From assembly GCA_030323885.1 (NCBI GenBank), contig CM059199.1, positions 41,486,590 to 41,550,589 on the forward strand: a stretch of DNA of 64,000 nucleotides, given 5' to 3'. This document shows positions 20,931 to 31,212 of this stretch, one piece after another. Origin of the DNA: Branchipolynoe longqiensis (taxonomy: Eukaryota; Annelida; Polychaeta; Phyllodocida; Polynoidae). The notes under the pieces were generated by a model. The model saw only the letters and a program-made list of their open reading frames with translations. It had not been told where the DNA came from and did no database searches. The position numbers were made by a program, and so were the translations under genes. The number at the start of each line of letters is the position of its first letter. The first letter of the stretch is position 1.

Positions 20931-21238
20931 GTTCTCTGTGGCAGAGTGGTTAGAGTGTCTGACTTTTTTTTTAGGTCGGACTCCTAATCTGAAGGTTGCT
21001 GGGTTGATTCCCCATGCCCCCCCCCCCCCCCCAACCTCTCCCAATTTGGATTTCGACCGCTGTGTATAACTTACAGCATCATCAATCTTATACCATCTAT
21101 ATGTGGTGTGGGAGGTTAAAAATCCCTTGGGTTGGTAAAAGTGTTTGCTTGGGCTTTCTATCGACAAACTGTCTAATGATGAAAACAAGTCTATTCAGAC
21201 TTATCCATGATAGGCAGTATAAATCTTCAAGAAAAAAA
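20931..21238 (+). mobile_element. SINE-B, full length
   Basis: Head GTGGCAGAGTGGTTAGAGTG, a 15-C run after the B box, body GTGGGAGGTTAAAAATCCCT, end GGCAGTATAAATCTTCAAG plus a 9-A tail. Confidence 0.85.
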
Positions 21239-21465
21239 AAGTACTCTAGTCGAACATTGACAGCTGAATTCCAAATAAATGTATAGATCAAGAAATGGTC
21301 TATAACTAGCACATTTCATAGCAATGGTGGGTGCGAGGTATTCTCCAACAATGAGGAATAACCAGCTCAGGTGTTGTTTATTGGCCTCTTTAATTATCAG
21401 GGAACTGCTGTGTTGACCGGATGCGGTAGTCAAATCAGTAGAGCGCAGGCCTCACATGAATATAT

Positions 21466-21500
21466 ATATGTGATATATAACGCATTATACGAGTATAAAT
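21466..21500. repeat. Left part of the GTATAAT palindrome repeat
   Basis: GCATTATACGAGTATAAATG corresponds to the start of the units at 29046 and 29250; the continuation differs. Confidence 0.35.
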
Positions 21501-21749
21501 GCAAGGGGAACACATATTGTATATATCTCTTCCTCTTTGGCGCATTGGTGGTGCCCCCCCCCCCCACAGCTGTCGGGATAATTGGTGGGCGGGGCCCCCA
21601 TCGCGCCACACCCACTGGAGGATTTTTCCTTTTTGGGGGCGCTAGCGCTATTAATTCCTGAGCCGGTGATTAAATTTAAATTACACACCCAACTCATTCT
21701 CTCTAGTTAATGTTATTTGGTGTAGCGTGAGTTTATATAAGTATATATT

Positions 21750-21978
21750 TGAAGAGTTCAGGCACAAAACCACATAAACGCCAATCCAAAAATTCATATA
21801 AACATTGGATTCAAACCTTCACTATTTGTTTTTCCATTCCTATTTTTTGGTTCATTGATCCATAATCAAGTCATCACAAGACAAGTGAAATTAATGAGAA
21901 TTATTATTTTCAGGTGAACACTTTTTATTTTAATTACTTTTTTTTATATTGGCGTTTACATGGTTTGCGCCTGAACTC

Positions 21979-21982
<4 letters not shown>
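21750..21982. mobile_element. MITE, GAAGAGTTCAGG family (about 233 bp)
   Basis: Inverted ends: TGAAGAGTTCAGGCACAAAA left, TGAAGAGTTCAGGCGCAAAC right (inverted), then ACGCCAATCC / ACGCCAATAT. The interior holds a conserved GACAAGTGAAATTAATGAGA. TA-rich flanks hide the target duplication. Copies: 29434, 31014 (half), 33407 and 50477. Confidence 0.75.
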
Positions 21983-22039
<57 letters not shown>

Positions 22040-22040
22040 A
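21983..22040. repeat. (TA)n microsatellite beside the MITE
   Basis: Begins at the MITE end, as at 33646, so the family probably prefers TA-rich targets. Confidence 0.85.
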
Positions 22041-22372
22041 ATAAATTATAAGTATCGATGTGAATATACATATAGGCCTACTTGCACTCACCATTTGATG
22101 TCCCACTGCTTTGTCAGGTGCCAAGCTCTCGATAATAAAGAAGCTCACCTAAGATAAGAAACAACAAAACGGTCAAGTAGAACAGTGTTGTATACAGAAA
22201 GCATTACAATGCACATCCTTTTCATTCACAGCTATTATATTCGCCCAAACAGAAAAGACCCCAAGTGTCAAAGTAAGACTAAGAATCACCCCTCTTACTA
22301 AGACGGGTGATTATTGCATACACCAACGTCATTCACCAGCAAAGAACATCCAAACCACAGCACCCCTCATAA

Positions 22373-22560
22373 ACCGGACGTGGTAGCCGAATTGGTAGAT
22401 TGCAGGCTTCCCGTGTGGAAGGTCGGGAGATCGATGCCTGGTCGAGTCAAAGCAATGACTTATAACATTGATACTTGTCACTTCGTCGCCTGGCGCTCTA
22501 CGTTAATAGGATAGGGCAAGGACTGGTTGGCTCAGTGTCAGAATTATGTGACTGAGTGGG
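22373..22560 (+). mobile_element. SINE-A head half, variant 2
   Basis: ACCGGACGTGGTAGCCGAAT through GTGACTGAGTGGGA, then stops; the 3' half is missing. Confidence 0.75.
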
Positions 22561-22634
22561 AGGAGAAGAAAGAGAAGCAAATTACCACACACTAAAAACA
22601 AAGCCACCCATCCATAAAAAACACTGCATGCAAT

Positions 22635-22965
22635 GTTTGTTTGTTGTTTTACGTCCTAACAAGATATAAAGTAATTTCAGGAGGGGTACCAACTTGTGAC
22701 AGTGCACACGCATGGCAACTTAATAGTGCTGCCCTGCTTAGAGACCAACCTGTTGGCAACATGACCCGATACCCGACACAGTCACATTATCCTAACTCTG
22801 AACAAACCAGTCCTTGTCCTATCCTATCCTATTAATGCCATGCGCCAGGCTAGGTAGCGACAAGTACCAATTTCATAAGTCACTGATTTGACTTGGCTGG
22901 GAGTCGAACTCCAGACCTTCCGCACGGGAATCCTGCGCTCTACCTATTCGGCCAGCGCGTGCAGT
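22635..22965 (-). mobile_element. SINE-A, full length, variant 2
   Basis: TTTGTTTGTTGTTTTACGTC tail side; head GCGCTCTACCTATTCGGCC. Confidence 0.85.
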
Positions 22966-23366
22966 CGGAGATACAGCGCTAGTCTCAGTGTAGACAATGC
23001 TGTAACAAAATGGCGATGTCAGTTCTTTACACTGCTTGTATCTGGTGCTGGCTCGATCACCCCCCCCCCCCCAGCTTCCTCCTCCCCGCCTCCCCTCCTA
23101 TGTGTACCTGGCGTCAGGCTGACGAGATAATCACGTGGTAAGACAGGTTGACGGACAGGTGTACATGGATCTCGCCAGGCGTGGATGTTCCTCCGGGGTA
23201 AGTTTTCACCGCCAAATGTGTGTGGTGTGTTTGTTTGTGTGTGTGTGTGGTGGGGGTGGGGGGTGGGGTGATGAGATAACTATCTGTTCCCGCCCAGTCA
23301 CCTCCTGACTGTTGGGACCAGACGTCGTAGCCGAATTGGTTAAGAGTGGTGATTTACTGTGTAGAA

Positions 23367-23690
23367 TGTTTATTGGTTGTTGGGGTTTTAGGTCCTAGCG
23401 ACATATATGGGTATATCAGGACAGATACTGACTAGTGACTCATGGTGACTTTATAATGCTGCCCCACTGGGAGATCAGGCCACTGGCACCATGACTCAAT
23501 ATCATACTCAGTCAGATTATACTGATACTGAGCTAACCAGTCCTTGCTCTATCCCAGTACTGCCGACTGACAGGGTAGGTGGCCACAGCTATCAATTTTG
23601 TAAGTCTTTGGTTTGACTCAACTGGCTTTATACTCCCGACATTCCGCATGGGAAGCCTGTGCTCTACCCAATGGGCCACTGCGTCCTGTC
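23367..23690 (-). mobile_element. SINE-A nested in SINE-A
   Basis: Flanked by TGTGTAGAA (23358-23366, 23691-23699), a 9-bp duplication. Confidence 0.85.
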
Positions 23691-23771
23691 TGTGTAGAAG
23701 GTCTGGGGTTCGAAAACCCGGCTGGGTCAAACTAATGACTCACAAAATTGATATTTATCGGTACCTAGAAT

Positions 23772-24078
23772 TTGTTGTTGACGATTTATACTGCATATCA
23801 TGGATAAGCCTGAATAGGCTTATTTTCACCATTAGACAGTTTGTCGATAGAAAGCCCGAGCCTACACTTTTACCGACCCAATGGATTTTTAACCTCCCAC
23901 ACCAAATAGACATGGTATGAGAGGAACTGGCCTTTGATGACGCTGTAAGTTATACACAGCGGTGGAAATCCAAATTGGCAGAGATGGGGGCATGGGAATC
24001 GAACCACCAACCTTCAGATTAGGAGTCCGACCTAGAAAAAGTCAGACACTCTAACCACTCCGCCACAGAGAACACCAC
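23772..24078 (-). mobile_element. SINE-B nested in SINE-A
   Basis: Minus-strand copy ending CTAACCACTCCGCCACAGAG. AGAAT on both sides (23767-23771, 24079-24083) is a likely short target duplication. Confidence 0.8.
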
Positions 24079-24473
24079 AGAATGGCACTCGAAATTACTA
24101 GGATAGGGTAAGGACAGGTTTGCTCAGTAAAAGGATAATGTGACTGAGTGGACTTCAGCTGATGGTTTTTGCGGCCTGGTCTCTCACAGTCGCCATGAGT
24201 GTGTAAGGTCCTCATTCCAAATACCACACATCTCAAAACTAACAGAACCGACTGGTGCAGGAAGGCCATGCACAAAAATGGACTAGGAGTGGCACATAGC
24301 AACATCTACATATCATATCCTGATAGATCGTGATACATTCCTATAAATGAGGCATGTTTTCCCTGGCGAATCTAAGAAGTTCAGATCTTGCACAACACAA
24401 TCAAAGCAACCTAGCCAATATCGCACACTACAGCACAGCCCGTCTTGATCCGCAGACACATGTATACTCGGTT

Positions 24474-24712
24474 GTCGGTTGGTTGTTGGAGCTTTCTGTC
24501 CTGGCAACATCGAAAGCCATATCACAATGGCTACTGAATTGTGACAGTGTATAGTGCTGCCCCACTGGGAAACCAGGCTGCCAACACCATGACCCGATAG
24601 CCCATTCAGTCACAATATCCTGACACCAAACCAACCAGCCCTTGCCCTATCCTAATCATGATGCGGGCCAAGCTGGAAAGTGATCAGAATCAATATTGAA
24701 AGTCATGGGTTA
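24474..24712 (-). mobile_element. SINE-A, head missing
   Basis: GGTTGGTTGTTGGAGCTTTC tail side; body runs to AGTCATGGGTTAGG and stops before the B box. Confidence 0.75.
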
Positions 24713-24825
24713 GGAGGACATACACATAAAGAACGTCAAAGAGCATTGCAGTTGATGTCATCAGAAGAAACCCTGTAACGAGTGTAAGAATATACATGCA
24801 CACTTTGAACCTAAATAGATTTGAT

Positions 24826-25179
24826 TTAAAGTTGTATTGTCAATGGTTTTGAATTTCTGTATTTGTTATGAGATAAATATATTAAGATCGATCACTAGTA
24901 TCTAATTTACATTAGTTCAAAGTTACTTTTATTTTAAATGGTAAACTTTTGAGATAGTTTGAGTGCAAACATGGAAAATTAGTTTTGGCATGCTTGCCAA
25001 AACTCTGACACCATAGACTTCTGCAGTAAGAGGTTCCGTTAAATTGACTCAGTATTGCCTTCTACGCAGAAACAAATGCTTAATAAGTGCATCAGTATCT
25101 AAGTTATATATCTCAACGCAAATATAGATAATTGGTTTGGGTTTGAAAATTTGATATTTCATTGGACTATGCAGCTTTA
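24826..25179. mobile_element. TIR element, TTAAAGTTGCATAG family, full
   Basis: Ends TTTAAAGTTGTATTGTCAAT and, inverted, TTAAAGCTGCATAGTCCAAT. It abuts a second copy, and the two share a single TTTAA at the join. Confidence 0.65.
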
Positions 25180-25350
25180 AAGTTGCATAGTCCGATGGTT
25201 TTGAGTTTCCGTCATTTTCTGAGATAAAGATATTAGGTTGATCGTCATAAGTATAACCTACATTACATTAGTTTGAAGTAACTTTGCTTTTAAATAGCTT
25301 TTGAGATATTTGTTATGCACACTTGGTAAATTAATTTTGGCAAGCACACC
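25176..25350. mobile_element. TIR element, same family, right part lost
   Basis: TTTAAAGTTGCATAGTCCGA to about TAATTTTGGCAAGC, then unrelated sequence with a 15-C run (25445-25459). Confidence 0.55.
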
Positions 25351-25639
25351 ACTCTGATTTGCCAGAAGAGCCCCTGTGGGCTGCACAGCAAGTGTAAGGT
25401 ACAGGGTAGTAGTACTAGCAAGTCGTCCACTTTCCCCTTACCCCTCCCCCCCCCCCCCCAAGAGGTGCCAAGTTTCCCCATTTTGCGAGATATCTCCCTA
25501 AAATATAGCAGAATAATTCCAACCTCCTGATTGCCTGCTTTTTTCTTCTTTAAAAACAATTTATTTTATTTTAGTGATGGTTTGTTTATCCTGCTCATAA
25601 CAGTTAAGTGACTGCACTTGTTTTCGGCGCTGTTTGTTT

Positions 25640-25900
25640 CGTTGTTGTTGTTTTACATCCTAGCAACATCTAAGGTAATATCAGGATGGGTACCGACTTG
25701 TGACAGTATGCACTGATGGTGGTTTTATAGTGATGCCCCACTGGGATATCAGACCGCCGGCACCATGACCTGATATCGCACTCAGTAACATTATCCTGAC
25801 ACTGAGCTAACCATTCCTTTCCCTGTCCTAATAATGCCGAGCACCAGGATAGGAAGCGGCAAGTATCAAATTAGGAAGCAAGAAGTATCAATTTTCTAAG
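25640..25900 (-). mobile_element. SINE-A, head missing, with partial duplication
   Basis: Body normal; GGAAGC(G/A)GCAAGTATCAA occurs twice in a row (about 25852-25895). Confidence 0.75.
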
Positions 25901-25904
25901 GCAT

Positions 25905-26222
25905 GGAGAATTCAGTCTCAGATGCGGTCACCGCATGGAATGGTGAAACAACAGCAGTGCACAGGTATGCGGAATAGTATGCGTAAACCCAGGTATATAT
26001 ATACTTCTGTACTGCTGGTACAATGCTATTAGGGATGTAGGCTTCTCTAAACCCATACTGCTTGTTGCCAATGGCAACGGCCGGGAACAAGGCCAGGGAG
26101 ATGGAGCCTGAGTGAGGTAATTGACACACAGAGGCAATCACAGCTGACCTGAATGGGAATGGAACTAGTGACCTTTGGCTTGCTTGGGGCCCGTGATGCT
26201 AACCAACTGCACTGACGAGCAT
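25905..26222 (-). mobile_element. Possible tRNA-derived SINE, single copy
   Basis: On the minus strand the first 70 bases read TGCTCGTCAGTGCAGTTGGT (A-box-like) and GGTCACTAGTTCCATTCC (B-box-like), spaced as in a tRNA. The rest (GCGGTGACCGCATCTGAGAC at the far end) matches no other copy in the window. Confidence 0.4.
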
Positions 26223-26344
26223 AGGCCGGATCTTACCACAGCCAATAATAATCTAGTTGAATATGCATATACAATATGCAACATAAGCCACTGGTGCCCC
26301 CTCATTAGGAAGAAACTGGTCTACTAGTACTAGATAAAGAGTAA

Positions 26345-26684
26345 CCGGGCACAATGGCCAAATCGGTAGAGCACAGGCCTTCCATGCTTGAGATCGAGAG
26401 TTCAGTTCCCGGTTGAGTCAAACCAATGACTTATAAGATTGATACTTGTCACTTTGTATTTGGCGCTTGGCATTAATAGGATAGGGCACGGACTTGTTGG
26501 CTTGGTGTTTGGATAATGTGACTGAGTGGGATATCTGGTCATGGTTATGGTGATCCGATCTCCCAGTGGGGCAGCACTATAAAACTGCCAGGAGTCTGCA
26601 CTGTCACAAGTCGGTACCTGTCCTGATATGACCTTAGATTTTGCCAGGATGTAAAACTTCAACAACCAACCAACCAGAATTTTC
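26345..26684 (+). mobile_element. SINE-A, full length, variant 2
   Basis: ACCGGGCACAATGGCC-type head (GGCCAAATCGGTAGAGCACA), tail TTCAACAACCAACCAACC. Confidence 0.85.
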
Positions 26685-26689
26685 CCCCG

Positions 26690-27800
26690 CCAAGCCACCC
26701 TCTACTGGTAGTAACAAAATCTAATGTTGTGGTTATCACTTCAGTGAGCAGCATCTGCAGAAAAGGTCTCATTCTATAACCGGAAAACAGCGTTCCTAAT
26801 ATACTGCACTGAAGCCCAGTACATTCCGACAATATTCCTTCAACCGTCCAAGTGTCACACATTGTGGATGTTGATTTCAACATCGGCAATTTAACCCGCA
26901 AGAAAAAGTACATACAAAATATGGAGGCGACTACTGGCGCCATCTATAACGTCTTGCTTAACTAACAAATGCTCCGATTGTGGCGCCATCTTCTGTAATT
27001 TCGCATAACAAGATGCGACCCAGTTTCATTATAGACACTTCGACCAGACCATTTCTATCGATAGGACGTGTTCTCTCCTTGGATTTGCCGTCCCACCCAC
27101 CCAAGCTAAAAGTGACATATATAGGGCTGCGTGCCTGAAATCCTCTAAATCTTAATAAATCAAACATCTCATGACTTTAATGTAACAACGGAATAGTAAG
27201 AATAAATGCCACCTTATACTGTACTTGTCTTGCGTTGGTTGAATTGAGGTAATATCCACTGACCCAGTTCACAGACATGATAACGCTGCCATGAGGAGTC
27301 CAGCCCCCTACCCCCACGCACCCACCCACCCAACCACCCATCCACCTTTTTGGTGTTCTATTTATAGCGGCATTATATTGCGCATGCGCTCACGTGGCAC
27401 AGCTCACCGAAAGTGTCTGCAGGCGGGCTGCGCCAATCGATTCATGAAGGGAAGTTCTTAAGATCTGGTGAATGTAGTATTAAGTCAATGCAGGTAGATC
27501 TGATGCTAAACAGGGGCTCCTAATTTCTGGTCATTCTGTAGTCTGGATTGGTTTGCGGTGAGATTTAGGAGCGGATGTGCGAGCATAATGCGAACAGCAG
27601 ACACGGTAGAGCGGAACAAGACACTGTTAGGAGTGCCTTCAGAGGGATAAGGGCAAGCCCCTGCCGCTTGGTGGCGGGCCCAGACATACGTGTGTGCGCA
27701 TGTGTCGGCGTCTGAGAGAATTATGGTAAGTTGTAGTCTGAGGACAAACAGAATGGGGAAATTCCTACTCTATTCTTCATACGCCTATCACCCTCTGGAT
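26690..27800. other. Gene-poor stretch with GGCGCCATCT pair and an NRF1/E-box site
   Basis: TGGCGCCATCT occurs at about 26936 and 26983 (minus-strand AGATGGCGCCA, YY1-like), 47 bases apart. A C-rich CCCACCCACC stretch lies at 27305-27345. No frame with recognisable protein features; the minus-strand frames at 26659-26943 and 26958-27167 start at these ATGs but look like chance. Confidence 0.4.
27380..27396. promoter_or_regulatory. NRF1-like palindrome next to a CACGTG E-box
   Basis: GCGCATGCGC (27380-27389) is followed by TCACGTGGC, giving CACGTG at 27391-27396. This pairing is common in animal promoters; no attached gene was found. Confidence 0.35.
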
Positions 27801-27809
27801 ATAGCTTAA

Positions 27810-28244
27810 GGCCCTGTCACATTACGGCGTATGGTGGGAGCGTATGGCGGCGTAGCGGCATTACGTCATATACGTCGGCATACGCCGCATACGCTACTTA
27901 TACGCTACTCATACGCTACTCATACGCTACTCATACGCCGCCAGTGCCGCAACATGCCGGCGTATGTGAAGCGTATGAGGCATACGCCGCCATACGCTTT
28001 CATAAATTCGTCCGTCCAATTTTGTTTGTGCATGCTCAAAAAAACACGACCTATGAGGGCGTATGGCCCATAATGTCAAAAAATGTCACAGCACGCTCCC
28101 ATACGCTCCCATACGCTCCTCATACGCTCCTCATACGCTCCTCATAGGTCCCCCATACGCTCAAACACACCCGAAAGTGGCACCATCACGGCGTACGTAG
28201 GTTTTCAATACGCTCCCGCCATACGCCGTAATGTGACAGCCCCT
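27810..28244. mobile_element. PIF/Harbinger-like non-autonomous TIR element (435 bp)
   Basis: Ends GGCCCTGTCACATTACGGCG and, inverted, AGGGGCTGTCACATTACGGC, with TAA on each side (27807-27809, 28245-28247). The interior is runs of CATACGCTACT (27895-27930) and CATACGCTCCT (28092-28145), on both strands. Confidence 0.7.
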
Positions 28245-28398
28245 TAAGATATATATACCGCGCATATGATCACATATACAGGTGTAGGGTGGACATGGGC
28301 TCCCTCCTGTTGTTATTTGAGCTAAGGTTTTGTGAGATGTGGGTTCGGTCGACTAGGCGGCGCCCCTATCCACGTATATTCGTATGTGTGTGTCGCAA

Positions 28399-28742
28399 CC
28401 AGACGCAGTGGCCGAATGAGTTAGAGCATCCGTCTCCCGTGTTGGTAGATCATGGGTTCGAATACTGGTCGAGTCAAACCAATGACTTAAAAATGTATAC
28501 TTGTCGCTTCCTAGCCAGACGCTCGGCATTATTAGGACAGGGCAAGGACTGGCTTGATCAGTGTCAGGATAATGTGACTGAGTGGGAGACCAGGTCATGG
28601 TGCCGGTGGCCTCGTTTCCCAGTGGGACAGCACTATAAAGTCACCATGAGTGCGCACTGTCACAAGTTGGTACCCATCCTGATATGACCTTAGATGTTGC
28701 TAGGATATAAAACAACAACAAACAAACAAACCAACCAACAGT
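28399..28742 (+). mobile_element. SINE-A, full length, variant 1
   Basis: Complete head (ACCAGACGCAGTGGCCGAAT) and the longest tail in the window (AAACAACAACAAACAAACAA then ACCAACCAACA). Confidence 0.9.
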
Positions 28743-29045
28743 CCGGGTATTTACAGATATGGGCCATCCTGTCTGGAACAGGTAATATTATATAGGCCGG
28801 ATGTAATGTAACTGATTCGAAAATAATTATGTGCTTTCTTTTTATTCCTATAGAGCCTTACATATGATATATGTATAAATCTACCTAAGTGTAAATGTTT
28901 GTTGATATATATCATATAATTCAGAGCACAGTAGTCGATCACTAATAACATGAAGAACCCTGCAGTCGATTACTGAGGGTGTAGAATGGGATGAGCTGAG
29001 ATGGAAAGCTTCCTATTAATTATACTTGTGAAATGCTAATACATC

Positions 29046-29430
29046 ACATATATGCTGTATGCGAATTATACGAGTATAATAACCGGGAATTGCATATTAT
29101 TTCCTTACATCCACCCACCAGTAATCGGGTGGTGAGCCTCAGCCTAGTTATCTAGTGCTCAAACTTACTTAACCTCAGCTCCGATGGTGGCGCCACTGCT
29201 CGCCTCTGCTCATTAACCTAATTCACTGACTGCCAAAAAACTATTATATATATATTCTGTATAAGCCATTATGTGAGTATAATAAGCCGGAGGATTAATC
29301 TATTCCCCAGCCACTAAGTCATCGGCTGGTCACCTACTTATTAGTTCATCTACTAGTGCCTCATGACCTGAGCAGGTGGTGCCACCTGCTCGCCCACGCC
29401 TCAGCTGCCGTTGCTCTCACTCACTGTACT
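29046..29430. repeat. Two tandem copies (about 190 bp each) of the GTATAAT palindrome repeat
   Basis: Unit 1 starts GCTGTATGCGAATTATACGA (29053), unit 2 CTGTATAAGCCATTATGTGA (29264). Both end near TCACTGACTGCC / TCACTGTACTGC. ATTATACGAGTATAAT (29066-29081) is a 16-base palindrome with a two-base centre. A third copy is at 3305. Confidence 0.5.
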
Positions 29431-29433
29431 GCT

Positions 29434-29661
29434 GAATATGAGTGCAACACCTTGTAAACGCCAATCCAAGAATTCAATTGTATACGTGAAGGTAATTGTA
29501 ATTCTCACTAATTCCACTTTTCATGTGATGTAATGGTTATGGAGCAATGAACAAATAAATACGAATGTAAAAGATGAACCTTGTGAAGTTTTGACTCCAA
29601 GGTTTATCTCAATTTTTGGATTAGTGTTTACAGGGGTTTTGCACATGAACGCTTCACATAC
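29434..29661. mobile_element. MITE, GAAGAGTTCAGG family
   Basis: Degraded ends (ATATGAGTGCAACACCTTGT; inverted right end TGAAGCGTTCATGTGCAAAA). The inner repeat AACGCCAATCCA and the core CTCACTAATTCCACTTTTCA are intact. Confidence 0.65.
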
Positions 29662-30102
29662 AGATAAACAGGACTAAAGATAGAATGAGAGAGAAGCCAT
29701 TTGCAATTTGCACATTGACTCAGCTGAGACCGACACCTTGACTTCGGGATGAACTGCGACAACCGGCGACAACCAAAAGTGAACGCTATGCCTACTGGGC
29801 CATCCCGTTCATATATGTGCACAGGAGTTTTCCCAGGTGGGAGTGCACTGCCTGGTTTCCAGCACTTCCGCTGTAAAGCAATGCACATTCTCCTGGGCAC
29901 TGAGGGCCTCACGAGATCTGAGGAGACACGCCCCTGTAAACATGCCATAACCATGGTAACTGAAGGCACAATGGGCTCTGGGCTGGTGCGCTGTGGGGTT
30001 GGAGAGGGGGAAGAGGTGGGGGGGGGGGGGTTGTCGGCGGTTGCAACAGCATTCACATCAGTCTCCAAGAAGGAAGCAATGTTCAGAAGACAATAAGATA
30101 TA

Positions 30103-30204
30103 ATGGTTGGTTGTTGGAGCTTTACATCCTGGCAACATCTAAGGTCACATCAGGATGGATACCGACTTATGGCAGGGCACACTCATAGCAACCTTATAGT
30201 GCTT
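30103..30204 (-). mobile_element. SINE-A 3' fragment
   Basis: Ends at CTTATAGTGC where the next SINE-A tail (TTGTTTGTTTGC) begins; no continuation is found on the far side. Confidence 0.7.
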
Positions 30205-30518
30205 GTTTGTTTGCTTGTGTGTTGTTTTATGTCCTAGCAACATATAAGGTTATATCAGGGCATGTACCGACTTTTGATAGTGTGCATGCATGGCAACTTT
30301 ATAGTGATGCTCCACTGGGAAGTCAGGCTGCCAGCACCATGACCTGATTTCTCACTCAGTCACATTATCCTGACACTGAGCCAACCAGTCCTTGCCCTAT
30401 CCAAATAATGCTGAGCTAGGAAGCGACAAGTATCAATTTTAAAGTCATCGGTTTGACTCGACCAGGGTTTGATCTGGCAAAAAGGGGGACTGACGCTTGA
30501 CTCATTTGGCCATACCTG
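30205..30518 (-). mobile_element. SINE-A, head outer end lost
   Basis: Full body; the head stops at TCATTTGGCCATACCTG and lacks the GTCTGGT end. Confidence 0.8.
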
Positions 30519-30892
30519 CATACAGCCTGGTCACATCATTTATATTGGGTTAACCCTATTATATTTCACATCAATTCAAAAGTGACTGTTCAGTGAATCG
30601 ACGGTAAATCCGGTGTGACTCACTTTCACAGTCTGGGTGTATTTGTGTGAGCAGGGTGTGTTACGATGATGTCGCCAGGTTGGAAGTTGCCAGCTGATGG
30701 ATTCACAAACCCAAACAACAATAATTGTTTATTTCCGGTCTCCTTCATAGGTGGTTTCCAGCAGTTTACTTGGTTTTCAGCAAATGCTCTGACTGAGCAG
30801 AATTTATCGGATGTGATTTATCGGTCACACTGTAGTAGGATTGATTGATGTGTCTATATTATCACAACAACTATATGTACACACCGCCGGAG

Positions 30893-31013
30893 TGCAGCCC
30901 TCTCGTGCGGGAGATCAGCAGCTTGGTTCCCGGTCGACTCAAGCCAATGGCTTATAACATTGCCGTTTCCTAGCTTGGCGCTCGGCATTAATTTGATAGG
31001 GCAAGGACTGGTT
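30893..31013 (+). mobile_element. SINE-A fragment, variant 2
   Basis: B-box region (GGTTCCCGGTCGACTCAAGC) and first body part; the join to a MITE half follows at 31014. Confidence 0.65.
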
Positions 31014-31199
31014 AATGGAGATAAACATTGGAATCAAACCTTCAAAAAGTTAATTTGTTCATATTCCTTCTCTTTTCTTCATCGCTCCATAACTATATGA
31101 AAAGTGAAATTAGTGAGAATTAAAATTATTTTCAGGTGAAAATCTTTTACTTAGACTACATTTTGGGATTGGCGTTTACGTGGTTTGCCTCTTCACATG
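31014..31199. mobile_element. MITE, GAAGAGTTCAGG family, left end lost
   Basis: Starts ATGGAGATAAACATTGGAAT and ends TTGGCGTTTACGTGGTTTGC; the right terminal repeat is degraded. Confidence 0.6.
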
Positions 31200-31212
31200 T
31201 AGCAATTCCTCC

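Larger units (their letters stand above)
23318..24205 (+). mobile_element. SINE-A (outer) carrying two later insertions
   Basis: The outer copy is read as 23318-23366, 23700-23766 and 24084-24205, in correct order: ACCAGACGTCGTAGCCGAAT; TCAAACTAATGACTCACAAA; TACTAGGATAGGGTAAGGAC. SINE-A and SINE-B copies fill the gaps. Confidence 0.75.

Noticed and set aside
25290..25559. 89-codon minus frame
   Set aside because: Crosses a 15-base homopolymer run and a transposon edge; composition is low complexity.
26659..27167. Two minus-strand frames starting at ATGGCGCC-type sites
   Set aside because: Short and unrelated to known families; the first runs into a SINE-A tail. The ATGs more likely reflect a repeated GGCGCCATCT word.
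28399..28470. tRNA gene at a SINE head (also at about 50 other places)
   Set aside because: A- and B-box-like words are present, but the acceptor arm does not pair and each is joined to the common SINE body; these are SINE heads.
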